64,000 nucleotides of DNA from Corynebacterium tuberculostearicum (GCF_016894265.1 NZ_CP069791.1:124001-188000); one strand, 5' to 3'; shown: positions 9,605 through 18,470, numbered from the stretch's first letter. A program made the numbers and translations. Notes: generated by a model from the letters alone, not told the origin.

Positions 9605-11107
9605 ATGACTCTCATTGATAACCTGCGCGAACGCCTCGCCGCCGCCCAGCCGCGACCGGTGGATGCCATGCCCATTGAGCCGGTGGGATGGGAGGCGCAC
9701 CAGGAGGGCGTCGATAAGCTGCTGGCGAGCTTCCGTGCCGTCCCGGCCGGAAAGCGCGTACGCCTAGCCAAGAAGACCTCCAATCTCTTCCGTAGCCGCA
9801 GCGAGGAGCAGGAGGGCCTCGATGTGTCCGGCCTTAGCGGCGTCATTGAGGTCGATCCAGTTGCGCGCACGGCCGATGTACAAGGCATGTGCACCTACGA
9901 AGACCTCGTGGATGCCACCCTGCCTCATGGCCTGATGCCCTTCGTCGTCCCGCAGCTTAAGACCATTACTTTGGGCGGTGCGGTTACTGGCATGGGCGTG
10001 GAATCCACCAGCTTCCGCAATGGCCTCCCACACGAGTCCGTGCTGGAGATGGATGTCCTTACCGGCACCGGCGAAATTCTCACCTGCTCCCGCGAGTCCA
10101 ACGTTGATCTCTTCCGCCTGTTCCCCAACTCCTATGGCTCGCTGGGCTATGCGGTGCGCCTCAAGATTGAGCTGGAACCCGTGCCCGCCTATGTAGAGCT
10201 GCGCGAAGAGCGTTTCCACACCGTGGAGGAAGCCAGCCGCGTGCTTGCCGACGTCGCCTCTTCCCACACCCACCGCGGCGAGCCCGTCCATGGCCTCGAC
10301 GGCGTGGTCTTTTCCGAAGACGAGGCCTACCTTGTCTTCGCCCGCTTTACTGATGAGGAGGGTCCAACCTCCGATTACACGCGGGACAAGATTTACTACC
10401 GCAGCCTTCAGCACGCCTCTGGCATCCGCCGCGATCGTCTCACCATCCGCGATTACATCTGGCGCTGGGATACCGACTGGTTCTGGTGCTCGCGCGCTTT
10501 TGGTGCGCAGAACCCGAAGGTACGCAAGGTGTGGCCACGCGAGCTTCGCCGCAGCTCCTTCTATTGGAAGCTGGTCCGCCTCGACCGCAAATACGAGCTG
10601 GAATATAACTTCATCAAAAAGCCGCACGGCAAGCCGCGCGCCGAGCGCGTGGTGCAGGATATTGAGGTCACACCGGAGAACCTGCCGGAATTCCTCCATT
10701 GGTTCTTTAATGCTTCCGATATCCAGCCGGTGTGGCTCTGTCCAATCCGACTTCGCGATGGCGTGGACGAGCTAGTAGGCACCGGCGACATCGCCTCTAA
10801 CTCGAGCGACCCCTGGCCGCTCTACCCGCTTCGCCCCGGGAAGACCTGGGTCAACGTTGGCTTTTGGTCCGGCGTAGAAGGCGACCACGTCGACCCTTCT
10901 GCCCCGAATAATGGTGCTTTCAACCGCGTCATTGAATCCAAGGTCAACGAGCTTGGCGGACACAAGTCCCTCTACTCCGAAGCCTTTTATTCCCGGCAAA
11001 AGTTCGAAGAGCTCTACGGCGGCGACCTTCCCGCCACCATTAAGGCGGTTACCGACCCGGATGGCCGCTTCCCTGGCCTATACGAAAAGACCGTGGACGA
11101 GGCCTAA
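9605..11107 (+). CDS. FAD-binding oxidoreductase, TmsA/BfaA-like (putative 10-methylene acyl reductase)
   Basis: The 500-aa protein has an FAD-binding type-4 (PCMH) fold at about residues 50-200: GLSGVIEVDPVARTADVQG, then TLGGAVTGMGVESTSFRNG and ILTCSRESNVDLF. A long C-terminal domain resembles the DHCR24/UfaA1-neighbour family. With the upstream methyltransferase it would reduce a 10-methylene acyl chain to the 10-methyl form (tuberculostearic acid), by analogy with mycobacterial BfaA. GGAGGGG lies upstream of the ATG, and the two genes are 12 nt apart, so they form an operon. A perfect 15-bp terminator stem follows. Substrate and reductant are not shown by the sequence. Confidence 0.82.
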   Translation: MTLIDNLRERLAAAQPRPVDAMPIEPVGWEAHQEGVDKLLASFRAVPAGKRVRLAKKTSNLFRSRSEEQEGLDVSGLSGVIEVDPVARTADVQGMCTYEDLVDATLPHGLMPFVVPQLKTITLGGAVTGMGVESTSFRNGLPHESVLEMDVLTGTGEILTCSRESNVDLFRLFPNSYGSLGYAVRLKIELEPVPAYVELREERFHTVEEASRVLADVASSHTHRGEPVHGLDGVVFSEDEAYLVFARFTDEEGPTSDYTRDKIYYRSLQHASGIRRDRLTIRDYIWRWDTDWFWCSRAFGAQNPKVRKVWPRELRRSSFYWKLVRLDRKYELEYNFIKKPHGKPRAERVVQDIEVTPENLPEFLHWFFNASDIQPVWLCPIRLRDGVDELVGTGDIASNSSDPWPLYPLRPGKTWVNVGFWSGVEGDHVDPSAPNNGAFNRVIESKVNELGGHKSLYSEAFYSRQKFEELYGGDLPATIKAVTDPDGRFPGLYEKTVDEA

Positions 11108-11143
11108 CCCCTCACCCACCACCCCAAGCGGCCTGTTATACAC

Positions 11144-11185
11144 AGAGGGTGGAACGCCCTTCCCAGGCGTTCCACCCTCTTCCTT
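11144..11185. terminator. Perfect 15-bp hairpin, bidirectional terminator
   Basis: AGAGGGTGGAACGCC (11144-11158) pairs perfectly with GGCGTTCCACCCTCT (11166-11180) across a 7-nt loop. It is followed on the plus strand by a pyrimidine run. It lies between convergent genes and can end both transcripts. Confidence 0.85.
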
Positions 11186-11210
11186 TGCCCTTATCTAGGA
11201 CGCTCGCGCG

Positions 11211-11699
11211 TTAGTAGGCAGCGGTGATGTTCTCGTAGCCGTTCACCTTCAGCGCATCCAGGACGCGCTGCACAGCAGCCTCATCCTTGTCCGGGTTATA
11301 TATCTCTGGAAAGGTCAAGTGGGCGGAGTGGTCGCCCTTGAGCTCAATGTTCATGAACTCGTGACCCGCCTCCTGGGTAGCAAGTGCAAGCTCACGCTGC
11401 ACGGCCAGCTTGCCGCTCTGCAGGTTGCCGCCGTTGGATCCAGAATCGACCTCGTCGACACCTTCCCCCGCGCCGTTGATGACGTCTTCCTTATCGCCGG
11501 TGATGCCGCCCTTTTCAGCGTGCGCACCCGGCTGCTGGTCCTGAGCGGGCTGCTCGCCAGCCTCGGCCGGTGCGGTCCGGGCGGTTTCCGCAGGATCCGG
11601 CTGGGAAAGCTGGTCCTGAGCATCGACTGGGCCGGTAGAGCCGGCAAACGGCATGAGGGCAGCAATTGCGGTGGCGAGCAGGGAAGAAATAGACGACAT
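11211..11699 (-). CDS. Small secreted hypothetical protein
   Basis: Not recognised as a named family. The 162-aa protein starts MSSISSLLATAIAALMPFAG, a hydrophobic segment with an Ala-containing site near VDAQ that suggests export; the usual positive N-terminal charge is missing. Residues ~30-100 are Pro/Ala/Glu/Gly-rich and low complexity. The C-terminal ~60 residues (VQRELALATQEAGHEFMNIE onward, ending YENITAAY) look like a small folded domain. AAGGA precedes the ATG at 11699. It has its own promoter region in AT-rich DNA at about 11720-11820 and ends against a strong bidirectional terminator. Confidence 0.7.
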   Translation of the reverse strand: MSSISSLLATAIAALMPFAGSTGPVDAQDQLSQPDPAETARTAPAEAGEQPAQDQQPGAHAEKGGITGDKEDVINGAGEGVDEVDSGSNGGNLQSGKLAVQRELALATQEAGHEFMNIELKGDHSAHLTFPEIYNPDKDEAAVQRVLDALKVNGYENITAAY

Positions 11700-11879
11700 A
11701 AGAGTATCCTTAACGTTTGATGATCTTTAACTAAGGGAGACTCTAGCACTCGTGAATATAAATCGCTATACCATCAACCTTATTTATTTATAAAGGTCTA
11801 CTGTCAACTATTTCCAGCACTAATGGCATGCATAGCTCAGGCGCCGCGTTAAATAACGGCACTGAGATGCCCGCAAAAC
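11700..11879 (-). promoter_or_regulatory. AT-rich promoter region for the small secreted protein
   Basis: This stretch is much more AT-rich than its surroundings. On the minus strand it holds TTGACA (11802-11807), several TATAAA/AATAAG-like blocks between about 11780 and 11795, and TATATT near 11755. A -35/-10 pair with ideal spacing cannot be fixed by eye. Confidence 0.4.
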
Positions 11880-11920
11880 GGAAACATCCCCCTGCCCCGC
11901 GTGTGCGGAGAGGGGGATGA
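11880..11920 (-). terminator. Terminator after rplO
   Basis: On the minus strand CATCCCCCT pairs with AGGGGGATG, closing a GC-rich loop with an inner GC stem, then TTT. It is directly downstream of the rplO stop and ends the rpsH-rplO transcript before the accessory block. Confidence 0.8.
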
Positions 11921-11937
11921 AATCTACCTAGTAGAGA

Positions 11938-12384
11938 TTACTTGGTGTTGGCGGAACCGCCAGCAGCCTCAATCTTCTCAACAGCAGACTTGGAGAACTT
12001 GTCAGCGGTGACGTTCAACTTAACGTTGATGTCGCCGTTGCCCAGAACCTTGACCGGCTTATTAGCGCGGACCAGGCCGGCAGCTGCGATGTCAGCAACA
12101 GTAATGTCGCCACCATCTGCGAACTTCTCAGCCAGGTCAGCAACGTTAACTACCTGGTACTCAACCTGGTTCGGGTTCTTAAAGCCCTTCAACTTAGGCA
12201 GACGCATGTGGATCGGCATCTGGCCACCCTCGAAAGCAGCGGGTACCTGCTTACGAGCACCGGTGCCCTTGGTACCGCGACCAGCGGTCTTACCCTTAGA
12301 TGCCTCACCGCGGCCGACGCGGGTCTTAGGCTTATTTGCTCCTGCGGTTGGGCGCAGGTCGTGCAGCTTGATGATATCAGCCAT
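11938..12384 (-). CDS. rplO: 50S ribosomal protein L15
   Basis: L15 is a 23S rRNA-binding assembly protein. The 148-aa sequence begins [20 protein letters not shown] and shows the Gly/Arg-rich [19 protein letters not shown] region plus [18 protein letters not shown], all family hallmarks. It ends the rpsH-rplF-rplR-rpsE-rpmD-rplO run. In most bacteria secY follows directly; here a terminator and about 4 kb of other genes intervene. Confidence 0.97.
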   Translation of the reverse strand: MADIIKLHDLRPTAGANKPKTRVGRGEASKGKTAGRGTKGTGARKQVPAAFEGGQMPIHMRLPKLKGFKNPNQVEYQVVNVADLAEKFADGGDITVADIAAAGLVRANKPVKVLGNGDINVKLNVTADKFSKSAVEKIEAAGGSANTK

Positions 12385-12387
12385 GGT

Positions 12388-12573
12388 TTACTCCCCTGCC
12401 ACTTCTTCGACGGTGACCAGGTGGCGAACCTTGTGAACCATACCGCGAACGATCGGGGTGTCCTGCTTCACTACAGACTGACCGATGCGCTTGAGACCAA
12501 GAGCCTCAATGTTCTTGCGGTGGTTCGGATTGGTGCCCACCAGGCCCTTTACCTGTGTAATCTTCAGAGCCAT
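12388..12573 (-). CDS. rpmD: 50S ribosomal protein L30
   Basis: Small large-subunit protein of 61 aa: [20 protein letters not shown], then [20 protein letters not shown], matching the family length and pattern. It starts 3 nt after rpsE ends and is 3 nt from rplO, so the three genes are tightly coupled. Confidence 0.97.
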   Translation of the reverse strand: MALKITQVKGLVGTNPNHRKNIEALGLKRIGQSVVKQDTPIVRGMVHKVRHLVTVEEVAGE

Positions 12574-12576
12574 TGT

Positions 12577-13200
12577 TTATGCCTCCTGACCTGCGCGCTT
12601 GCGCAGCATACGGGCCGGGGTGACCTCTTCGAGGGACTTGCCACGACGTGCGGCGACCTCTTCAGGGCGGACCAGCTGCTTGAGGCCGTCCACGGTAGCG
12701 CGGACGACGTTGAGTGCATTGTCGGAGCCCAGGGACTTCGACAGGATGTCCTGCACGCCAGCGCATTCGAGCACTGGACGAGCAGCACCACCAGCGATAA
12801 CACCGGTACCAGGTGCGGCAGGCTTCATCATGACGATGCCAGCTGCGTCGCGACCCTCAACCGGGTGGGTGATGGTGCCGGCAATCATCGGAACGCGGAA
12901 GAAGTTCTTGCGAGCCTCTTCAGCGCCCTTCTGGATTGCGGCCGGGACTTCCTTGGCCTTGCCGTAGCCAACGCCAACCTGACCCTGGCCGTCACCGACG
13001 ACGACGAGGGCGGTGAAGGACATGTTGCGGCCACCCTTAACGGTCTTGGAGACGCGGTTGATGGTCACAACGCGCTCGATGTACTTATCGCGCTCGTTGT
13101 CCTGCTGGTTACGACGATCGTTGCGGCGGCCGTTGCCACCGCGGTTGTTCTTGTTGTTCTCGGCGGAGCGTCCGCCGTCACGCTGTTCACGGTCCGACAT
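12577..13200 (-). CDS. rpsE: 30S ribosomal protein S5
   Basis: S5 shapes the mRNA entry side and affects decoding fidelity. The double-stranded RNA-binding fold starts around residue 40 ([19 protein letters not shown]) and the C-terminal domain holds [19 protein letters not shown]. The 207-aa length includes an Asn/Arg/Asp-rich N-terminal extension of about 38 residues ([20 protein letters not shown]) absent from E. coli S5, common in actinobacteria. It lies 40 nt after rplR. Confidence 0.97.
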   Translation of the reverse strand: MSDREQRDGGRSAENNKNNRGGNGRRNDRRNQQDNERDKYIERVVTINRVSKTVKGGRNMSFTALVVVGDGQGQVGVGYGKAKEVPAAIQKGAEEARKNFFRVPMIAGTITHPVEGRDAAGIVMMKPAAPGTGVIAGGAARPVLECAGVQDILSKSLGSDNALNVVRATVDGLKQLVRPEEVAARRGKSLEEVTPARMLRKRAGQEA

Positions 13201-13240
13201 TAGGCGTTCCTTCCGTTGATGTTTCCGTTGACGATGATCA

Positions 13241-13642
13241 TTAGAACTTCAGACCACCTTCACGTGCGGCGTCAGCCAGCGCAGCGACGCGGCCGTGGTA
13301 CTTGTAGCCTGCGCGGTCAAATACGACGTGCTCGATGCCAGCGGCCTTAGCGCGCTCGGCAACCAGCTCGCCTACCTTGGCAGCCTTGGCCTTCTTATCG
13401 CCCTCGAGTGCACGAACGTCCGCCTCCATGGAGGATGCGGAGACCAGGGTGTGGCCTGCCAGGTCATCGATGACCTGCACGTGCATGTGACGGGAGGAGC
13501 GGTGAAGAACCAGACGCGGTGCCTCAGGGGTGCCACGCAGGGTCTTACGGATACGGAAGTGACGGCGTGCGCGTGCTTCGCGACGACGAGAGGAAATGTC
13601 CTTGCCGACTGGAGTGCGCTTGGTGTTTTCAGTGTTTGCCAT
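13241..13642 (-). CDS. rplR: 50S ribosomal protein L18
   Basis: L18 binds 5S rRNA and joins it to the large subunit. The 133-aa sequence shows [19 protein letters not shown], the [15 protein letters not shown] strand and the C-terminal [20 protein letters not shown] signature. It starts 3 nt after rplF ends. Confidence 0.97.
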   Translation of the reverse strand: MANTENTKRTPVGKDISSRRREARARRHFRIRKTLRGTPEAPRLVLHRSSRHMHVQVIDDLAGHTLVSASSMEADVRALEGDKKAKAAKVGELVAERAKAAGIEHVVFDRAGYKYHGRVAALADAAREGGLKF

Positions 13643-13645
13643 TGC

Positions 13646-14182
13646 TTACTTACCCGTCTTTCCGACCTTGCGACGGATCTGCTCGCCCTCGTAGCGAATA
13701 CCCTTGCCCTTGTAAGGATCGTCCTTACGCAGACGACGGATATTAGCGGCGATCTGTCCGACTAGTTGCTTGTCAATACCGGTAATGGACAGCTTGGTTG
13801 CGCCGTCCACTGCGAAGGTAATTCCCTCCGGAGCCTCGATGAGGATCGGGTGGGAGTAGCCCAGGCTGAATTCCAGGTCCTTACCCTTCTGCTGGACACG
13901 GTAGCCGACACCGAAGATTTCCATCTTGATGGTGTAGCCCTCGGTCACGCCAACAACGGCGTTGTTCAGCAGGGAGCGGGACAGACCGTGCAGCGCACGG
14001 TGCTTGCGGTGGTCATCAGGGCGGGAGACGGACAGTACACCGTCTTCCAGGTTGATGGCGATAGGCTCTGGAACGTTAACGCTCTGGGTGCCCTTTGGGC
14101 CCTTAACCTCAACGTCTTGGCCGTTGATCTTGATTTCGACGCCGTTCGGTACGGCGATTGGTGCTAGACCGACTCGAGACAT
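13646..14182 (-). CDS. rplF: 50S ribosomal protein L6
   Basis: L6 sits near the sarcin-ricin loop at the factor-binding site. The 178-aa protein starts [19 protein letters not shown], has two repeated alpha/beta domains, and ends with the family signature [20 protein letters not shown]. It is 15 nt downstream of rpsH. Confidence 0.98.
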   Translation of the reverse strand: MSRVGLAPIAVPNGVEIKINGQDVEVKGPKGTQSVNVPEPIAINLEDGVLSVSRPDDHRKHRALHGLSRSLLNNAVVGVTEGYTIKMEIFGVGYRVQQKGKDLEFSLGYSHPILIEAPEGITFAVDGATKLSITGIDKQLVGQIAANIRRLRKDDPYKGKGIRYEGEQIRRKVGKTGK

Positions 14183-14197
14183 GTGTCAAACCTCCCT

Positions 14198-14581
14198 TTA
14201 CCAGACGTAGGCGAGAACTTCTCCGCCTACGCCCTTCTCCTCAGCCTGACGGTCAGTCAGCACGCCGTGGGACGTGGAAATGATAGCCACGCCCAGGCCG
14301 CCCAAGACCTGTGGCAGTTCGGTGGACTTTGCGTACACACGCAGACCCGGCTTAGACACGCGACGCAGGCCAGACAGGGAGCGCTCGCGGTTGTTGTACT
14401 TCAGCTCGAGGGACAGGGTGTGGCCCTCGACGGTGTAGTCAGCGATGTAGCCTTCCTGCTTCAAGATGTCGGCAATGTTTGCCTTCAGCTTGGAGGTAGG
14501 CATCGACACGGTGTCATGGTGCGCATTACTTGCGTTGCGCACGCGCGACAGCATGTCGGCAATAGGATCAGTCATAGTCAT
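14198..14581 (-). CDS. rpsH: 30S ribosomal protein S8
   Basis: S8 is a primary 16S rRNA binder. The 127-aa sequence starts [20 protein letters not shown] and ends with the signature region [20 protein letters not shown]. An ATG two codons in (14575) is an alternative start. It is the first gene of its cluster: normally rplE or rpsN precedes it, but here a divergent formate-related block lies upstream, so it must have its own promoter. No rpsN (S14) is present in this window. Confidence 0.97.
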   Translation of the reverse strand: MTMTDPIADMLSRVRNASNAHHDTVSMPTSKLKANIADILKQEGYIADYTVEGHTLSLELKYNNRERSLSGLRRVSKPGLRVYAKSTELPQVLGGLGVAIISTSHGVLTDRQAEEKGVGGEVLAYVW

Positions 14582-14936
14582 ATGAGTGACCGTGTACCTT
14601 TCTCGTTGCGGTTCCCGTGCTCACCAAAGCGTTCTCCGTGTGATTTCGGGCTACTCACGCTCCCTACGGTCAATACCGTAAGGCGCTCGCCACCCTTTGA
14701 TTCAGACAACGGTCCGCTATCTACGGCGAGGGGCCTACAACAAAGTTGATGTTCAGTTCTTGCATCGGCTCAGCGCTTTCTGCAGCTCAGCGAGCCAAAA
14801 TCCGCAATGATTGGGGCACGCTGACGCCTCGGCGCAAGCACGAGGTACTATGCTACGCCATAACCTGCGGTTTTCCAAATAATCTAGCGCCTTCATTAGA
14901 GTCGAGACCAGCACGAACGTATATAAGGAGATGGTG
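14582..14936. promoter_or_regulatory. Divergent intergenic region between rpsH and the DUF6457 gene
   Basis: This 355-nt non-coding stretch has no conserved frame. It includes an imperfect palindrome TACGGTCAATACCGTA (about 14666-14681) on the rpsH side and GGTACTATGCTACG (about 14843-14856), with TACTAT or TATGCT as a possible plus-strand -10. AAGGAG at 14925-14930 is the ribosome binding site of the downstream gene. Nothing else is evident. Confidence 0.4.
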
Positions 14937-15185
14937 ATGAGCCAAACACACGAGGACCCCATCCAATCCGCACACGAGTGGCTCGAAGAAGCCGCCCGTC
15001 ATCTCGGCCTCGATCCTCAGGAGGCAACCGCACTCACCCGCGAAATCCTGGACCTCACCAAGGACGTCGCGCACAATCGCTCCCGCCCCGCGGCCCCACT
15101 TACCGCCTTCCTCGTGGGTCTAGCCTCCAGCAACGTAGAGGAAGCCCGCAGCAATATCGATGTCCTGAAGCAGGTGCTGCAGTAA
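14937..15185 (+). CDS. Small DUF6457-like protein
   Basis: An 82-aa cytoplasmic, mostly helical protein (QSAHEWLEEAARHLGLDPQE, then TREILDLTKDVAHNRSRPAA and PLTAFLVGLASS). The sequence and its position next to fdhD fit DUF6457, a small domain associated with molybdenum-cofactor genes; its exact function is unknown. AAGGAG ends 6 nt before the ATG at 14937, so this start is preferred over ATG 14931. Its TAA overlaps the fdhD ATG (TAATG), implying translational coupling. Confidence 0.75.
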   Translation: MSQTHEDPIQSAHEWLEEAARHLGLDPQEATALTREILDLTKDVAHNRSRPAAPLTAFLVGLASSNVEEARSNIDVLKQVLQ

Positions 15186-16003
15186 TGGCCGGCCGCAAGA
15201 ACTCCACCTTTGCCGTCACCAAGGTCCGCCTGGGAGATAGCCTGCAGGTCGATACCCGCGCCGATACCGTCGCCGGCGAAGAACCCTTGGAAATCCGCGC
15301 AGGTGGCCAGACCATCACCACCACAATGCGCACCCCTGGCCATGACATTGAGCTGGCGCATGGATTCTTGCATTCAGAGGGCCATATTGCTTCGCTTAGC
15401 GACGTCACCGAGGCCCGCTACTGCGCCGGCGCCACCGTCAACGGCATGAATACCTACAACCTGCTGGACATCGATCTGGCGAAGAAGAATGTACTGGATC
15501 TGAGCGATCTGCGGTTGACCACCACCACTTCCGCCTGCGGCGTATGCGGCACCTCTTCTATCGAGGCTTTGACTAAGCAGACCCGCTACCCGATTCCCCG
15601 AGTGCCGGTGGATCCCTATGTCGTCGCCAAGCTGCCAGATAAGCTCCGAGCCGAGCAGAAACAATTTAAAAAGACCGGCGGCATTCACGCCGCCGGTGCC
15701 TTCACCTTGGACGGTGAACCGGTAGTCATTCGCGAGGATATCGGCCGCCACAATGCTGCGGATAAGGTCATCGGCCACCTTCTATTAGAGGACAAACTCC
15801 CCGCAGATGACCTTATTTTGGTGATGAGCTCGCGCGCCAGCTTCGAGCTCGTTCAAAAGGCTGCGATGGCCGGCTTTGGCATGCTGGTTGCCGTGAGCGC
15901 CGCCTCCTCCCTAGCGGTGGAAACGGCCCGCGAAACCGGCATGGCGCTCGTCGGCTTCGCCCGCGGCGACCGCTTTAATCTGTATTCCGGCGAGCTCGCC
16001 TAA
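15185..16003 (+). CDS. fdhD: Formate dehydrogenase accessory sulfurtransferase FdhD
   Basis: FdhD passes sulfur from a cysteine desulfurase to the molybdenum cofactor of formate dehydrogenase. The 272-aa sequence carries the catalytic CxxC loop in SACGVCGTSS, the cofactor-binding motifs ELAHGFLHSEG and REDIGRHNAADKVIG, and MSSRASFELVQKAAMAG near the C-terminus. The start is fixed by the TAATG overlap with the preceding gene. The 3' end overlaps the convergent transporter gene by 4 nt. No formate dehydrogenase catalytic gene is in the window. Confidence 0.96.
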   Translation: MAGRKNSTFAVTKVRLGDSLQVDTRADTVAGEEPLEIRAGGQTITTTMRTPGHDIELAHGFLHSEGHIASLSDVTEARYCAGATVNGMNTYNLLDIDLAKKNVLDLSDLRLTTTTSACGVCGTSSIEALTKQTRYPIPRVPVDPYVVAKLPDKLRAEQKQFKKTGGIHAAGAFTLDGEPVVIREDIGRHNAADKVIGHLLLEDKLPADDLILVMSSRASFELVQKAAMAGFGMLVAVSAASSLAVETARETGMALVGFARGDRFNLYSGELA

Positions 16004-16785
16004 TCGCGATAAGCCTCCGGCCCACGGTTGAGCCAAGCGTATACGCCGCCAATCAGCAGACCGCCGCCAATCAAATTGCCGATCCACACCAGGATCCAAT
16101 TGAGCGCCACATTGCCCACAGTCAGGGTTGCAGGCAACGGATCGGATCCAAAGAGGGTGAAACTAAACAGGCAGAAGTTCGCAATTACGTGCTCCAGGCC
16201 CAGGCCAACAAAGGCGCCAATGATCGGAATGATGACGAAGAACTTAGAGACAATGTCCTTAGCAAAGATGGCGCCGACAATGCCCATATTGACCACAAAG
16301 TTCGCCGCGATTCCCTCTACCAGCATTCCCTGCGGGGACTTGGTCAGCTTCCCCTCAGAAAGGGTGACCAACAGATGCGAAGGATCCATGTCAGCGAATT
16401 TTGCGGACATACCCATGATGGCCGCAAAGATGACTGCGCCCACCAGATTGAAGAGAGTCGTGATGAGCAAAAGGTAGAAGGCTTTGCCCCACGAGACCTG
16501 CTTATTGCTTGCGGCATAGACCATATACATCATGTTTCCCGTGGCCAGATCCGCGCCCAGAATCAAAATGGCGAAGAGCCCGAGGCCGAAGAATAGAGCA
16601 AAGGTCACCGCACCCAAGCCTGGTGCTACCCCATTGACGGCTTGGCCAACCACACCAGCAAATGCGGTACCGATGCACAGGTACACGCCGGCCAAGGTGG
16701 AGCGCACCGCGAAGCGAGAGAAGGATTCATCCAACAAGGTGACCTTTTTGACAGCTGCCGCCTTGGCAGCATCATTGAGAGACAT
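16000..16785 (-). CDS. Formate/nitrite transporter (FNT family)
   Basis: A 261-aa pentameric channel-type membrane protein of the FocA/NirC family. Six membrane helices are visible, with the family motifs LGADLATGNMM (first half) and GLEHVIANF (second half), the latter holding the conserved central His. Formate is the more likely substrate because fdhD is adjacent, but nitrite or related anions cannot be excluded. GAGGT precedes the ATG. A perfect TTAATT-N6-AATTAA inverted repeat lies just upstream. Confidence 0.9.
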   Translation of the reverse strand: MSLNDAAKAAAVKKVTLLDESFSRFAVRSTLAGVYLCIGTAFAGVVGQAVNGVAPGLGAVTFALFFGLGLFAILILGADLATGNMMYMVYAASNKQVSWGKAFYLLLITTLFNLVGAVIFAAIMGMSAKFADMDPSHLLVTLSEGKLTKSPQGMLVEGIAANFVVNMGIVGAIFAKDIVSKFFVIIPIIGAFVGLGLEHVIANFCLFSFTLFGSDPLPATLTVGNVALNWILVWIGNLIGGGLLIGGVYAWLNRGPEAYRD

Positions 16786-16796
16786 CTTTTACCTCA

Positions 16797-16814
16797 TTAA
16801 TTAGAGCGAATTAA
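16797..16814. promoter_or_regulatory. Candidate operator TTAATT-N6-AATTAA upstream of the FNT gene
   Basis: A perfect 6+6 bp inverted repeat spaced by AGAGCG sits 12 nt upstream of the FNT start, where the promoter or leader should be. The regulator is unknown; the AT-rich dyad would suit a MarR- or Rrf2-like dimer. Confidence 0.4.
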
Positions 16815-16926
16815 ATCCTTCTAATCCTATCCTGACCACCTGTTTCCGAGCCAATTCCGGGAATGCATACCCCTGCGTTGTAAGCTAGAGCTTTCCTATA
16901 ACCCTTAATTTCTCTTCGGAGGTCGC

Positions 16927-17808
16927 ATGGATTCCCACTACCGGCCGCGGAGGGAACCGAATCGGCTTCCCACTAACGGGCGCCGGCACGTTCCATCGCG
17001 TTCCCAGCACACAGATGCAGATCGCCAATGGCGCCAGACCGAGTCGCGCACCCGCCAACAACAACGCCGACGGCCACCGCGCCGCATTGAGGACACTTCC
17101 CTCCCTCGCCAGCGCCGTAAGCCCACCCTGTGGCACCGCATCAAAGAAGCATGGAGGTCCTCCGGCATCCTGCGCGTCGTCGTGGGCATCATCGCCACGG
17201 TAGCGATCGCCAGCACCATTAATCGCGTGGTCAATCCGCCCGAAGGTTTGGAGACCAACGAGGTCACCGCCCAAGAGGCGCCTGCTATTGAACCTTCCCC
17301 CGCGGTAGAGCTCTTCATCCCCGCCATCGAGGTACACGCGGAGTTCGAGGATGGTTCCTGCCGCGTGGTCAATGGCGCTATCAATCCAGACACCATGAAT
17401 AAGGCCTGCACCTATACCGCCGATGATCGCCCTTACTCGCTGCCAGGCACCACGGCACAAGACATCGTCGTCATCGCGGGACATACCGGGGCGGGCGTGC
17501 CGGCCGTATTCAACAATCTCTACGATGGCTCCGCCAACGAGCACAAGGTCCATCTGGGAGACAAGCTCTACGTGCGCACCCAAGACTCCGGGCAGAACTG
17601 GCTCATCTATACTGCAACCGATCTGCACGACCCTGATAAGCAAGGCCTTTCTGATGACACCTCTATCTGGGGCGATGGGCCCATGCCCGGCCGCCTGCTC
17701 ACCATTAGTTGTATCCAACCTGCGAATCCGTTGGAGCCAGCGGTACGCAACGCGGTCGTCGGCTGGCAGTATGAGGGCACCACTCACACAGAGGCCGAAA
17801 GCGCTTAA
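16927..17808 (+). CDS. Sortase-like cysteine transpeptidase (class F/E type)
   Basis: Predicted membrane-anchored transpeptidase that attaches proteins to the cell wall. The 293-aa sequence has a long basic, Pro/Arg/Gln-rich cytoplasmic N-terminus (about 1-80), one membrane helix (about 82-100), then a sortase barrel. The catalytic triad is readable: His186 in VVIAGHTGAG, Cys262 in LLTISCIQP, and Arg274 in PAVRNAVVGW. GHTGAGVPAVFNNL resembles class F; class E cannot be excluded without a structure-based alignment. GGAGG precedes the ATG. A possible substrate with an SAETG C-terminal signal lies 1.9 kb downstream at 19695. Confidence 0.8.
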   Translation: MDSHYRPRREPNRLPTNGRRHVPSRSQHTDADRQWRQTESRTRQQQRRRPPRRIEDTSLPRQRRKPTLWHRIKEAWRSSGILRVVVGIIATVAIASTINRVVNPPEGLETNEVTAQEAPAIEPSPAVELFIPAIEVHAEFEDGSCRVVNGAINPDTMNKACTYTADDRPYSLPGTTAQDIVVIAGHTGAGVPAVFNNLYDGSANEHKVHLGDKLYVRTQDSGQNWLIYTATDLHDPDKQGLSDDTSIWGDGPMPGRLLTISCIQPANPLEPAVRNAVVGWQYEGTTHTEAESA

Positions 17809-17869
17809 GCCAGGCCCGCGCACGCCAGCGCCTACGCACCTTTGAATTCAAGGTGCTCGGTAAAACTAG

Positions 17870-17906
17870 AAAATCCCAACGCCCCTTCCGGGGAGTTGGG
17901 ATTTTT
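17870..17906. terminator. Bidirectional terminator between the sortase-like gene and rplE
   Basis: AAATCCCAAC (17871-17880) pairs with GTTGGGATTT (17895-17904) around a CCCCTTCCGGGG inner stem, with T-runs on both strands. It ends both convergent transcripts. Confidence 0.9.
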
Positions 17907-17916
17907 AGCGCTCTAT

Positions 17917-18468
17917 TTACTTGAACGGGAAGCCGAGCTCGCGCAGGAGCTTGCGGCCCTCGTCGTCGTTAGTAGCGGTGGTAACGACGGTGATGTCCAT
18001 ACCACGAGGGCGATCGATCTTGTCGATGTCGATCTCGTAGAACATGGACTGCTCGGACAGGCCGAAGGTGTAGTTGCCGTGGCCGTCGAACTGCTGATCA
18101 GACAGACCGCGGAAGTCACGAATACGTGGCAGCGCGATGGTCAGCAGGCGGTCCAGGAACTCCCACATACGGTCGCCGCGCAGGGTAACGCGTGCGCCGA
18201 TGGGCATGCCCTCACGAAGCTTGAAGTTCGCGATGGACTTCTTAGCGCGACGCAGCTGCGGCTTCTGACCGGTAATAGCGGTCAGGTCCTCGAGTGCGCC
18301 GTTGATGACCTTGGAGTCACGTGCGGCTTCGCCAACACCCATGTTGACAACAACCTTGGTAACACCAGGGATCTGCATGACGTTGTCGTACTTGAACTCG
18401 TCATTCAGGGACTTGCGGATTTCCTCGCGGTAGCGAGTCTTCAGACGCGGGGTGTAGTTCTCGCTCAT
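17917..18468 (-). CDS. rplE: 50S ribosomal protein L5
   Basis: L5 binds 5S rRNA and forms an intersubunit bridge with S13. The 183-aa sequence shows [19 protein letters not shown], the [19 protein letters not shown] segment and the C-terminal [20 protein letters not shown]. It is the last gene of the short rplN-rplX-rplE operon, starts 2 nt after rplX, and ends at a bidirectional terminator instead of continuing to rpsH. Confidence 0.97.
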   Translation of the reverse strand: MSENYTPRLKTRYREEIRKSLNDEFKYDNVMQIPGVTKVVVNMGVGEAARDSKVINGALEDLTAITGQKPQLRRAKKSIANFKLREGMPIGARVTLRGDRMWEFLDRLLTIALPRIRDFRGLSDQQFDGHGNYTFGLSEQSMFYEIDIDKIDRPRGMDITVVTTATNDDEGRKLLRELGFPFK

Positions 18469-18470
18469 TT

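Noticed and set aside
14746..14962. Short open frames upstream of the DUF6457 gene
   Set aside because: They lack ribosome binding sites and family sequence, and overlap the likely promoter region.
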